Shown: one piece after another, positions 16,700 to 24,902 of the stretch | How the letters are laid out: each line of letters opens with the position of its first letter | Numbering within the stretch: the stretch's first letter is position 1 | NCBI RefSeq assembly: GCF_900473965.1 | Contig: NZ_UCNJ01000012.1 | Location: forward strand, 186,001 to 250,000 | DNA length: 64,000 nt | Direction of reading: 5' to 3' | Source: Synechococcus sp. UW179A | GTDB lineage: Bacteria > Cyanobacteriota > Cyanobacteriia > PCC-6307 > Cyanobiaceae | Program-made: the position numbers and the translations under genes | The notes under the pieces: generated by a model | Told to the model about the DNA's origin: nothing | The model's database searches: none | The model's input: only the letters and a program-made list of their open reading frames with translations

Positions 16700-16727
16700 A
16701 AGCCTCGTTAATAGCGAGGCTTTTTTT
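16700..16727 (+). terminator. Rho-independent terminator after the Nif11 peptide gene
   Basis: AAGCCTCG (16700-16707) pairs with CGAGGCTT (16715-16722) around a 7-base loop and is followed by a run of T. It ends the transcript of the RiPP precursor, so the gene is an independent unit. Confidence 0.85.
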
Positions 16728-16984
16728 GTAGGCTGGAATTATTTAGACGCGCTTTTTGTATCTAATTTTCACGGACTCAGACCAGACAATGCGATTAGAC
16801 GGTGTTGTTGTGGCAAAGCAAAGCTCAAGGTTTTGTTAGGGACTACGCGGTTGTTAGCATTAATAAATTATCGAAGAATTAGTATTTCAACTTGGCATCC
16901 CAACTCAAAAGACTTCTTAAATATAATCTCGATTGATCCTGAACTAGGGTATCTATTGCAGCACCTATGTCACCGGAAAAGCAA

Positions 16985-17425
16985 CCAGTGATCAATCTTT
17001 TTTAGTTTATTCCTCTCAGTATCATCAGCTATGGCTGATGACTATTTCTATGTTGAATTTAAAATAAATGGGCTATTTCGATGAAGATCTTGAATTAAAC
17101 AATCGCAGAAAGTTTTGGCGTTGCTGAAATATAGTATTTTGGAGGCGGTGTTTGCAATTAGTTGAATGATGTCTTCGATGAGGTGTGAATAGGATTAAGT
17201 TAAGGTGGTTCAATAATCGACTGTTGAAGTGCAGGAGGAGGTTCATGGAAACAATGTAAGTTTTGCCTCCAGTGATTTCATTCAGCCAAATATTCTTTAC
17301 CTAACTGCAGGGTATTTTCTCATTCAAGATGATGTTTATTCCTATTCACTTTAGGTACATGGTCTATGCATAGAGTTGATTTACCAGTATTTGAGAAAAT
17401 CTGGTGTCTTCCTGAGAGCTAATGT
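16985..17425 (+). pseudogene. Decayed paralogue of the exported protein at 14713
   Basis: The reading frame at about 16992 gives SIFFSLFLSVSSAMADDYFY, which aligns residue for residue with the signal peptide and mature start of the 14713 gene (TLLGSLLLSASSAIADDFLY). The start codon is lost, a TGA precedes this stretch in frame, and another TGA stops it about 28 codons later. Near the end, GGTCTATGCATAGAG followed by a one-base deletion and LPVFEKIW matches the intact gene's GLCKEVDASVFEKAL. The middle is diverged. It is therefore a frameshifted, stop-interrupted copy. Confidence 0.7.
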
Positions 17426-17486
17426 TCTGAGCCTTTGTTTTTCATTCCCCTAAAGGAGCTAGAGATAACCCTGAAATTTGGTCCTA

Positions 17487-17720
17487 ATGGGGGATGTGCT
17501 TTTTTCTTGGGCTTGCGATGGTAAAGCAGCACTGAGGGCATCTGTGAAACCACAAGAGATTGACGCGATGTATTGGAAGTATCTGCAAGGAATTAGCTAC
17601 CACCACTTTAAGGGTTATCTAAGGCAATTAGATGCTGAAGAGTATTTTTCTGATCTCTATCCAGGTGTCTTGAAGAAGCTAGAAGCCTGTGCTGCTATTC
17701 GTGTGTGTGAGGATGAATAA
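17487..17720 (+). CDS. Hypothetical protein, coupled to the next gene
   Basis: A 77-residue protein of unknown function, mostly helical and soluble (KPQEIDAMYWKYLQG, YHHFKGYLRQLDAEEYF). It contains three Cys. Its TAA stop overlaps the next ATG as TAATG, so the two genes are translationally coupled. A TTG nine bases upstream is possible; I chose the ATG. The family was not recognised, and the base composition is that of the island. Confidence 0.55.
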   Translation: MGDVLFSWACDGKAALRASVKPQEIDAMYWKYLQGISYHHFKGYLRQLDAEEYFSDLYPGVLKKLEACAAIRVCEDE

Positions 17721-18058
17721 TGAAAGTGTTACTTGTTTTTTTATCTATCATGGCATCACCTCTTTCAGCTAGTGCTAGTGAATGGATCACATTTGATAAG
17801 GCAACAGACACCGCTTATTATCAGGTGCGGCATGAAAGAAGGATTGAAAATATTTCATATATAGAAACCAGGCTTATCACTAACGGTCATCATATTTCGA
17901 TAGCTGACAGTGATTATCAGGCTAATTGTAAAGATGGCATTGTAATTGGTAAGTACGGAAAAAATCATTTAGATGCTTATGGAACATGGATATCAACTGA
18001 AACAGGTAGACCTTCTTCGATCTATATTCAAAAACTCTATGATTTTGCTTGCGAATGA
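17720..18058 (+). CDS. Small exported protein of unknown function
   Basis: A 112-residue protein with a signal peptide (MKVLLVFLSIMASPLSASA). The mature part is beta-rich with Cys in YQANCKDG and at the C-terminal DFACE, so a disulfide between them is likely. The pattern of an internal Cys after a polar strand and a terminal Cys resembles small surface or periplasmic proteins, but no family is asserted. Translation is coupled to the preceding gene through TAATG, suggesting that a soluble partner and an exported protein act together. Confidence 0.6.
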   Translation: MKVLLVFLSIMASPLSASASEWITFDKATDTAYYQVRHERRIENISYIETRLITNGHHISIADSDYQANCKDGIVIGKYGKNHLDAYGTWISTETGRPSSIYIQKLYDFACE

Positions 18059-18740
18059 ATAGGATCCATGAATGCATGTTTCCATTATTCCATGATTGAA
18101 GCAGCGACAATCTTTTTATGCACTGATCCTTAAGCTGTTTTCTATAATTTAAAAAATTAGGTCATTTCTTTTCATCATGTGCTGTTCTTCTGGTGGTGTT
18201 AAGACTTGGCATTAGCATCTATAGGATGAGCGTTAGTTTGGTCGGCGGGGAGTTTTAAGGAAGATAAGATGACTTTTTCTTTCCACACTCATTCGCTGAC
18301 CATAACGGTTCCTCCACTTTGTATTCGCACTGCCCCCTTTTTTAGACAGCTTATTGTGAGTAATTCTTTTTGGATTAATGGTAGCTAGGAGTGTTTTTAC
18401 TTCATCACCACTACATTGCTTTCTTTACTTCTTTGACTCATCAATCCAGATTAGGCAGATCAGTTCTTTCCTGCTTGAGTAGCTCTATGTAGAGGTGACG
18501 AAGTGCTTAGTTATATTGTCTCTTTTCAATGAGTATAAACTGAGGATAAGCGTTATCTGCTTGCGCTTAAATGACCTTTTCTTTACCAATGTTGTAGATT
18601 TTTTCAGTGTTTTGTCAGTTTGCGGCAATATTTGCTGCATAACATGATTGCAATATTCTGAGGCACTATGTTGATTTTGTTTTTTGCATGGACTACATTT
18701 TCCTAGATACTCATGTGTGAAGTTATGAAGGTTTGTACAA
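18059..18740. other. AT-rich gene-free stretch
   Basis: No supported gene. A 39-codon ORF from ATG at about 18269 has an AGGA upstream but a composition without recognisable features. I found no tRNA, terminator or strong repeat. Confidence 0.4.
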
Positions 18741-19466
18741 TTAACTGAGGTTTGAATCTAGCCACTGTTTTACTATTTCGGATGTTGCTTGCGGCTTTTC
18801 CCAGATTAAGTTATGACCACACGATTCAAGGATTGTAGTTTGACACTGTGTTTGTTCTTGTAGGTGCTTAAACTGTTCATACGGTTTTATTAATCTATCT
18901 TCAGCCCCTGCTATTGCAAATATTGGACATTGGATATTACGGATATTTTTATGGACGTTTGGGTTGTCAAGTATGGCTTTTATTTGCCTTAGAAAGGTCT
19001 CGTGACCTATTCGGTTAGCCATTGCCATCCATCGGTTAGTCATGACATCCCTTTTCTGTTTATTTGTAAATCCCTCTGCTACCATTGATCTCAGAGAACA
19101 CAACGTTCTCCCAGATTTCAGATCTTTGTAGAGAGTATGAATAACTTCTAGATACTGAGGAGGTGCTTCGGACCAAGATGAAATCAATACCAAGCCTTTG
19201 ACTTGGGAACCGATCCTGCTTGCTACTTCCTGTGCGACCCATCCACCCATCGAAAAACCAACCAAAAGAAGATCTGAGTCAGAATATTGCTTCACAACTT
19301 TACTGGTCATTTCTTCTAACGATGTTTCTAAAGTGAATATATCGCACTTTGTACGACTGAGTTTGGGATATTCGTTGAGGGCAAGATTTAATTCCAGCAT
19401 TGAGTCGAGATCGCAACCAAATCCAGGTAGTAGCACTGCTAATAATTTGGAGTTATGGAGTGTCAT
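18741..19466 (-). CDS. Alpha/beta hydrolase (BioH/esterase-like)
   Basis: A 241-residue soluble hydrolase. It has the oxyanion region LLPGFGCDLDS, the nucleophile elbow VGFSMGGWVAQ (Ser in GFSMGG, near residue 92), the acid residue in AGAEDRLIKPY, and the catalytic His in SCGHNLIWEKP, in the usual order. This arrangement is like BioH and related carboxylesterases. The substrate is unknown. It stands alone in the island with no operon partner. All three catalytic residues are present, so the gene appears functional despite the AT-rich, accessory surroundings. Confidence 0.8.
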   Translation of the reverse strand: MTLHNSKLLAVLLPGFGCDLDSMLELNLALNEYPKLSRTKCDIFTLETSLEEMTSKVVKQYSDSDLLLVGFSMGGWVAQEVASRIGSQVKGLVLISSWSEAPPQYLEVIHTLYKDLKSGRTLCSLRSMVAEGFTNKQKRDVMTNRWMAMANRIGHETFLRQIKAILDNPNVHKNIRNIQCPIFAIAGAEDRLIKPYEQFKHLQEQTQCQTTILESCGHNLIWEKPQATSEIVKQWLDSNLS

Positions 19467-19826
19467 CTTGATTAAATCTTTGTTTTTTTGAATTGGTGAA
19501 CTTGTTTTTCCGAACGTTGGATGTAGATCTTGCTTTGTTGACGACCTGTTTCAGGTACTCAAGTTCCATCCATTCCTAGCAGTTACCTAAATCTAAACCA
19601 AGTCTGCTGAACAGTTTTTTCTGTTTTTGCGATCAAGCTCAAAACATTATATTTGAATGCAAGTGCTAGTTGTAAATATTACTTAAGTTTTTTGGTCAAA
19701 ACCCTTTGTGTTTTAATTAATTTTATGGCATCTGATTTGTTAATGCGTTTTTATTATTTCCAGTTTAAGTTTCTTTTATATCAAGCATTTTCCGATTTGT
19801 TTGGATATTCGAAATTCAGTTTCTCA
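19467..19826. other. AT-rich gene-free stretch
   Basis: Contains only a hydrophobic 63-codon ORF (19653-19844, plus strand) that runs into the 3' end of the next gene and is Phe/Leu-rich as expected by chance in AT-rich DNA. Nothing else was seen. Confidence 0.4.
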
Positions 19827-20177
19827 TTATTCAGCACAATCTGAGGAAAGGCGTTGGGTCTCTAATTCTTCTCGCTTGGCCTCCCATAAATCAGCGCGGT
19901 TGGACCATTCATTTTGAAACTGTTTGCTATTTTGGCTTCTCAGTTTACATCTTATATATTCAAATCGTCTACGTCCTGCTGCTCCGCCAATCCAGGATTG
20001 ACTTTCATGTCCACAACTCGCGTTGATATACTCTTTTCGGGCTTTTTTATAATCCTCTTGCTCTGCAGAATTAATATTTTCCAAGGTTACTGTAAAGATG
20101 TCGCAATTGGCGTGGACTAAGGTGTGTGTTTCTAAGGCAGTTACCAGCATTAGAAGATAAAGAGTTTGGATTTTCAT
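19827..20177 (-). CDS. Small exported protein of unknown function
   Basis: About 116 residues from ATG 20177. A signal peptide (MKIQTLYLLMLVTALETHTLVHA) precedes a mature part with four Cys (ANCDIFT, NASCGHES, IRCKLR, SDCAE), enough for two disulfides, and a charged helical C-terminus (DLWEAKREELETQ). The longer ORF from 20204 adds MGMMKAATN, which does not fit a signal peptide start. The function is unknown. Confidence 0.6.
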   Translation of the reverse strand: MKIQTLYLLMLVTALETHTLVHANCDIFTVTLENINSAEQEDYKKARKEYINASCGHESQSWIGGAAGRRRFEYIRCKLRSQNSKQFQNEWSNRADLWEAKREELETQRLSSDCAE

Positions 20178-20385
20178 GTTGGTGGCTGCTTTCATCATTC
20201 CCATACCAGGTTGCCTAAGTGACGGTCCATCCGCATTGCTTTAGCAAAAACAAAACGTCACTTTATCCTTCTTCTCCTTGAATCGGTGTGTCAGGTTCAT
20301 GTTAAGTTGATTGACTCGTGGTCTTTTTTGTGAACTGCAGAGTGCAAATTTGTACTATTCACATTTTTCCGTGGTGTCTACGTAT

Positions 20386-20622
20386 CTATAGATGCCCTTC
20401 TTGGGATATTGATTTGGTTCGAAATCCAGTGCGAAACACTTGTTTTCCTATCAGAGTTCGATAATTGACACATAAAAATAGTTTCATTTTTAGATCTTGC
20501 CCGGTTTTGAACAAAGCATAGACTGGTTGTCTTCCTTTTTCTTCTCCAAAAACTAGCTGACGACTTGTTTCCTGGCCATGTTTATTGTGCGCTTCAGATC
20601 TAACCTCGAATTTAATCTCCAT
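20386..20622 (-). CDS. Hypothetical protein (weak)
   Basis: A 78-codon ORF rich in basic residues (HNKHGQETSRQLVFGEEKGRQ, then LKMKLFLCVNYRTLIGK). It has no signal peptide or membrane segment and no recognised motif. It is divergent from the exported protein gene at 20652, with only about 30 bp between them. The composition is plausible but support is weak. Confidence 0.3.
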   Translation of the reverse strand: MEIKFEVRSEAHNKHGQETSRQLVFGEEKGRQPVYALFKTGQDLKMKLFLCVNYRTLIGKQVFRTGFRTKSISQEGHL

Positions 20623-20651
20623 TGGATTGGATCTTGCTAGGTTTATCCTAT

Positions 20652-21011
20652 ATGTCTAATGATGTGAAAACCATTACTGCTTTCGCTTCAGTCTCCTTGG
20701 CTAGCTTTTCAATCTTTTTTTCTGCACCGATAGCGGCCAATGAATTGCCTCTTGATACTTGGAAATCAATAATGGATCACGCTCAAACTCAATATGATAA
20801 GGGTAATTTGACTGGGGCCTGTACTCATGCAACCAATCTTGCACATTTCATGAATTTAGAGATTTATAAGGTTGGTCAAACAGGTAATCAGTCCCTTAAG
20901 CGTGATGTGACGTTTTTGATGTGGGATTGGCAGACCTATGTTGGCAAATATTGTGGTGGTAGACCATTACTTAAAAAATCAAGACTTTGGAACGAAATCG
21001 AACGTCAATAA
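20652..21011 (+). CDS. Small exported protein of unknown function
   Basis: A 119-residue protein from ATG 20652 with a signal peptide (TAFASVSLASFSIFFSAPIAA, cleaved before NELPL). The mature part is helical, with two Cys (TGACTHA and GKYCGGR) and aromatic-rich stretches (MDHAQTQYDKGN, LMWDWQTYVG). This two-Cys helical layout recurs in small exported picocyanobacterial proteins, but the function is unknown. The longer ORF from 20622 gives an N-terminus unlike a signal peptide. Confidence 0.65.
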   Translation: MSNDVKTITAFASVSLASFSIFFSAPIAANELPLDTWKSIMDHAQTQYDKGNLTGACTHATNLAHFMNLEIYKVGQTGNQSLKRDVTFLMWDWQTYVGKYCGGRPLLKKSRLWNEIERQ

Positions 21012-21737
21012 TTTTTTCTTCTTTTCTGGAATTTAAATGGCGTACGTCTTTCTACCTTTGTTTCTACGCCTTCATCACGTATTGATCATTCATGCGTAAA
21101 AACCAATTTGCTCAACTTTTTGTACTAGTCAGTTGTCGCGTTGTTTTTTAAGCTTATGAATTTTACCCCCTCCCCTTGATTGCCTCAATGTCTCTGTTCA
21201 TTGTGGTTTTTTGTAAATCTAGGTTTTATAGGGAATGTTATCGAGATCAGACCGATTAATTCTTTCTTGCATTCGGTTCGTCTGTTTTCCTTCTTAGTGA
21301 TTAGAACCTGGTTATTACTTCTCTCTAGGTTTGTTGTTATACTCTTGCAGGTCGTTTAACACTCTTGACACCTTTCGCAAGATCTCTAGGTTAATTCACA
21401 CACTCTACAGTCATCATTGCAGCTTGATGACGGATTTGAGTTGTTTACAACGTCTGTTTGCTATGAAAGCGTTATGGTAGTACGCATTTTTGTTGGTTTA
21501 TGGAAGGTCTAGCATTGAGAACGACTCTGCAACTAACCTCGTCACGCTTAATTTTTCTGGCTTGATCTCTATCCGAACGGTTGTTCTTTAAGACCTTGTC
21601 CAACGTTATTAGCTGCACCTAAGTGTATATTTGAAAATGTTCTGAGGCCGCTTCCAGAGATCAATCTAATCGTCTTGATTTCCGTAAAAAATTGAGTGCT
21701 TCAATTCCCTCGTGGGAGTGTTTTATGGGCCCAATGA
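21012..21737. other. AT-rich gene-free stretch
   Basis: About 730 bases with no ORF of protein-like composition on either strand and no RNA gene or clear repeat recognised. It is the longest empty interval in the window and separates the small-ORF cluster from the 21738 gene. Confidence 0.4.
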
Positions 21738-22250
21738 TTATAGAAATTGTTTGATCTCAGACTCGAATGTGATAACACCATGATTTAGGCCATCTTCTCC
21801 AGTGAATAGAGCTAAACACCCAATTGCATTTGGAAATGCCTCACGTGTCTTCACGACAAAGTGACTCAGGTCATTGGCAGACCACAAACATTCGCTTCCC
21901 TCGCGCCGCTCGGTCTGAAGAAGCCCATAACCCTCCGCGAAGCGACAACCAACGTCTTCACCACGGCGACTTAGCATCTCAGAAAAAGCGTCTTCGTGTC
22001 CGTTTCTTCTTGACAGTTCAAGCCACTCTTTGATCTCTGGTATATCGATTGCTGCTGAAGCCGGCACCAATTGACTGAGAGTCCCGACTGAACAGACTTG
22101 AGCAGAACTTGGTGATTTGCGAGCATCAACGACGACAACTGGGCAATCAATCGGCGACCATTTTTGCTTTTCAGTCAGCTGTTTGGCGCATTCAATCAGC
22201 ACAGAACGATGGACTTTTAGTAAGGCATCGAGTCGTTTCTGAACATTCAC
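21738..22250 (-). CDS. Hypothetical soluble protein
   Basis: A 170-residue soluble protein, GTG start. It has an N-terminal helical part (KRLDALLKVHRSVLIECAKQL), a strand-rich segment (CPVVVVDARKSPSS), then charged helices and a C-terminal domain (AIGCLALFTGEDGLNHGVITF). The GC content is nearer to core genes than its neighbours. No catalytic motif or known family was recognised. It has no operon partner. Confidence 0.6.
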   Translation of the reverse strand: MNVQKRLDALLKVHRSVLIECAKQLTEKQKWSPIDCPVVVVDARKSPSSAQVCSVGTLSQLVPASAAIDIPEIKEWLELSRRNGHEDAFSEMLSRRGEDVGCRFAEGYGLLQTERREGSECLWSANDLSHFVVKTREAFPNAIGCLALFTGEDGLNHGVITFESEIKQFL

Positions 22251-22648
22251 TGGCGACTCGCTGTTCTGAACAGATTATTGCCATGAATATTGCTTTTGAG
22301 ATCCCTCCGGAATTATTTATCAAGCTTCGTCTCTGACTCAGCGGCAGATGAAGGCTCAGTCAGTCAATACCTATCGTTCGGCTCGGAGCCAAAGTCTGTG
22401 TTTTTCTGAATTGTTCTTGTCCTGCTCCTATTTGGGCTTTCGGCTAGTTGTCTAATGCCTTCATGAATGCTGCCACTCCTCGTTTTGGGTGTGGATTTGG
22501 CCGCTCCAGGCATTGATGCTCGGCGTGACTGATCCGTTGTCCGATCCCCTCTGAGAGCTCGTGTCCAACCTGAAGTTGCACAAACCGACCGTCTTAAGCC
22601 AACCTTAAGGAGTTGCTTCTTTCCCTTGGGTTAAAGCCCCCTGTCGTC
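22251..22648. other. Gene-free stretch
   Basis: Promoter region of the minus-strand gene on the left and the small plus-strand gene on the right. No RNA gene or repeat recognised. Confidence 0.4.
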
Positions 22649-22828
22649 ATGGCCGCAATCATCCGTTTTACCTCCGGCCCCGAACCCGTATGGCGCCGTT
22701 GTCTTGAGCGCTGCTGGTCTCTGGAATGCGACATTGACCCTCTGATCCTTCAGGCCCGTTGGCTTCATCACCAAGGCCTCCATCAGGAGGCTTGCGCTGT
22801 GGAAGAAGAGCTTCACCCTGTTTTTTGA
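22649..22828 (+). CDS. Small conserved-type hypothetical protein
   Basis: A 59-residue protein from ATG 22649 (MAAIIRFTSGPEPVW). It is rich in Trp, Cys and His (RRCLERCWSLECD, RWLHHQGLHQEACAVEEEL). The base composition is higher in GC than the surroundings, like core genes. The longer ORF from 22613 adds a 12-residue prefix without support. No function is known; the Cys/His content could bind a metal, but no defined site is seen. Confidence 0.5.
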   Translation: MAAIIRFTSGPEPVWRRCLERCWSLECDIDPLILQARWLHHQGLHQEACAVEEELHPVF

Positions 22829-23321
22829 GTTTCTTTGGACTGATTGCTTGAAGTCTCATTGACCTTTTAGAGCAGTTTGAATACTGCTGAACGCTCAGTC
22901 GACTTTTGTGGAACATTGATTGTCCATGGTCAACGATTGATGTATTGACCTCTTTGCCGCGAGCTCCTGCTATATCTCAAGTGATCTTGTCTCTTCGTGA
23001 ATATTGGCGTGTCCAACAAATGAATTGCAGCATTTTATGACCTATCAAAGTTCAATTGGCGCGCGATTCTGTTCCATTTGGTCTACATCGTTGGTTTTTG
23101 AGCGATTTTTGCCTCTTACAACTCATGGTTGATTGGCCGAGTGGCCAAGGTTTTTGTCTGTGTTCAAAACGACCGAATCCAGGTAATGGTTGTAGTTTCC
23201 TCTTTCATGCCCATTGCTTCCTTGTTTGATTCAAACCGCCTTTCATCCAGTCTTTGATTCTTTATCTGTTTTTAGGAGTTGCCTTAGTTTCGCTATGATC
23301 TTCAAAGATCTGTAACCACTT
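22829..23321. other. Gene-free stretch
   Basis: No supported gene on either strand. A tRNA D-arm-like string at 23135-23150 is isolated and does not fold into a tRNA. Confidence 0.4.
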
Positions 23322-23747
23322 GTGGCTCGACGTTATCTCGTCATACCAGTAGTTCTTTTGGGTTTTATGGTTAATTCTTGTTCGATGGGCTACCCATCAC
23401 GATCTGAAGCAGAGACTGCTTGTAATGAATGGGAAAGCCAGCAGGATGAAGTTGATTATGAGCGAGAGTTGCTGGGTTTCGAGAAAAGGAGAAAATTTGA
23501 GCAAGATAATCCAAGGCCTGATGCCGCTTTCTGGGATGATGAAATTCTTGAGTGGGAGAAGCAAAAAATAGCTTATGCTTCAAAGATAATTAGTGAAAAT
23601 GTAGCCATCAGTCCACGCCTCTGCCAAGAGCAGCAAGAATCATCCCAGTTCTTAGGTTTTGAGAACAATGCAATTATAAATGGCACTTATCAGGATGCAG
23701 TGGGTAAAAAGGGTGAGTGGACAGTCGTTAAGCATTTCCGTTATTAG
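23322..23747 (+). CDS. Putative lipoprotein of unknown function
   Basis: A 141-residue protein from GTG 23322. The N-terminus RRYLVIPVVLLGFMVNSCS is a lipoprotein signal with the lipobox-like VNSC, so Cys20 would be lipidated. The mature protein is strongly charged and helical (WESQQDEVDYERELLGFEKRRKF as family-free coiled-coil-like region, key part EKRRKFEQDN) with a C-terminal strand region. It is membrane-attached in the periplasm by prediction. The function is unknown. Confidence 0.65.
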   Translation: MARRYLVIPVVLLGFMVNSCSMGYPSRSEAETACNEWESQQDEVDYERELLGFEKRRKFEQDNPRPDAAFWDDEILEWEKQKIAYASKIISENVAISPRLCQEQQESSQFLGFENNAIINGTYQDAVGKKGEWTVVKHFRY

Positions 23748-23934
23748 TCTTTCGAGCCACTTGGTTGGGTTCTTGTGTTTACTTGTTCAGTGCTTTGTGG
23801 ATTGAAGCTTTGGAGATTTTTGAACCTCACTAATGTAAGTATCTGAAGTGTTACGGAGGCTTGTTCTATAATGTTGTTGTACAGCGCTAGATCTCGTTGA
23901 TTGAGACGGGTAATGCTTTTTTCTTGCCGTGAAG

Positions 23935-24240
23935 ATGAATTTTTTTTCTAAGCAAAAACGACGTCTTTCTCTCAACAAAGAAGCCTTGCTGTTCAATGCA
24001 GGTTCTATGTTTGACTATTTTGCGTTGTTTTTTTTAATTTCAACCGCTATAGAAAAAGCCTATAATCGCCAGGTTCCCACTTATTATGAATATGGATTTA
24101 TTGCTGTAACTCTTTTTTCCTGGCTTTTGGGATTGCCGTATGAATGGAAATTACGCTGGGCAAGATACGTAGGAGTTATCTATGTTCTTTCTATGGTTTT
24201 AATTCTTTGCATCTACCTATCGATCGGATTGCCTAGCTGA
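23935..24240 (+). CDS. Three-span membrane protein of unknown function
   Basis: A 101-residue protein with a basic N-terminus (SKQKRRLSLNKEA) and three predicted spans: MFDYFALFFLISTAI, EYGFIAVTLFSWLLGL and VGVIYVLSMVLILCIYLSI. By the positive-inside rule the N-terminus is cytoplasmic. ATG 23935 is preferred to the in-frame GTG 23929. It lies at the edge of the AT-rich island and has no operon partner. The family was not recognised. Confidence 0.6.
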   Translation: MNFFSKQKRRLSLNKEALLFNAGSMFDYFALFFLISTAIEKAYNRQVPTYYEYGFIAVTLFSWLLGLPYEWKLRWARYVGVIYVLSMVLILCIYLSIGLPS

Positions 24241-24294
24241 ATAAGGACATAAATCAGTGCTCCACAGTTTTTTATATCCCTGCTTTTAGTTTGT

Positions 24295-24570
24295 TTAAGG
24301 GTTGCAGATTTCAATGCGCCTTAGCAGTTCCTCCTTATTGAGCTGCGTGACCACAAACACTTCCTGAGCGCTTGTGCCCTTACGGGCAAGCATCTTGAAA
24401 CCGCCTGATACCGGTATCGAAACGCGCAGCTGAAGATTTGAGCTACGTCCGCGAACTCTTGAAATCACACCTGGAGTGATCGTTTGGATCTCAGGATCCC
24501 TGGCAAGAACCTTTAGCCAGGGGATCAACCCTTCGACATAGGTGCTGTGCGTGATGACCAGGCGCCCCAC
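24295..24570 (-). CDS. DUF2103-type protein
   Basis: A 91-residue protein beginning GRLVITHSTYVEGLIPWLKVLA, a typical start for the cyanobacterial DUF2103 group, described as predicted metal-binding. It continues with a basic beta-rich part (ISRVRGRSSNLQLRV) and a QLNKEELLRRIE tail. The start is GTG 24570, whose codons overlap the start of the divergent gene by 17 bases. The function is not established. Confidence 0.7.
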   Translation of the reverse strand: MGRLVITHSTYVEGLIPWLKVLARDPEIQTITPGVISRVRGRSSNLQLRVSIPVSGGFKMLARKGTSAQEVFVVTQLNKEELLRRIEICNP

Positions 24571-24877
24571 AGAGAATTACTGCTTGCTGAAACTTGAGCT
24601 GGTCGAAGCTAATGGATTTGGCTACAGAGAAGAGAGAGTTCTGCCTGCCATGCTCCAATCCGTCGACAGGCTGCTTCGTGAGGTGACTGGCCCGTTGCAG
24701 GATCGTTGCGGCCCTCAGGCCAGGGTGCTGACGGCAGAGGTTCACGGCGACGAAGTCCGTGGTTTGGCCTTTTGTCCTGGAAAGGTTCTCCGATACGTTT
24801 TGGCAGCGCGCAATAGACGCATCAAAACAACTGAAATGCTTCGCTTGGCTCGCACAAGCAGGCAGCCTGCTGCCTGA
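24554..24877 (+). CDS. Conserved-type hypothetical protein, divergent from DUF2103
   Basis: A 107-residue soluble protein from ATG 24554. It reads as an alpha/beta domain (YCLLKLELVEANGFGYREER, MLQSVDRLLREVTGP, LTAEVHGDEVRGLAFCPGK) with a basic C-terminus. No family is recognised. Its 5' end overlaps the 5' end of the DUF2103 gene on the other strand by 17 bases, so the two start regions constrain each other and probably share one divergent promoter zone. An upstream TTG/ATG at 24542 is less likely. Confidence 0.55.
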   Translation: MTRRPTENYCLLKLELVEANGFGYREERVLPAMLQSVDRLLREVTGPLQDRCGPQARVLTAEVHGDEVRGLAFCPGKVLRYVLAARNRRIKTTEMLRLARTSRQPAA

Positions 24878-24902
24878 TCGGTAGCCAGATCAGCTTTGTT
24901 GG

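Noticed and set aside
18269-18388. 39-codon ORF with an AGGA upstream
   Set aside because: No recognisable features, and a chance match is likely in AT-rich DNA.
23131-23150. String resembling a tRNA D-arm (GGCCGAGTGG)
   Set aside because: No acceptor stem, anticodon arm or T-arm can be formed around it.
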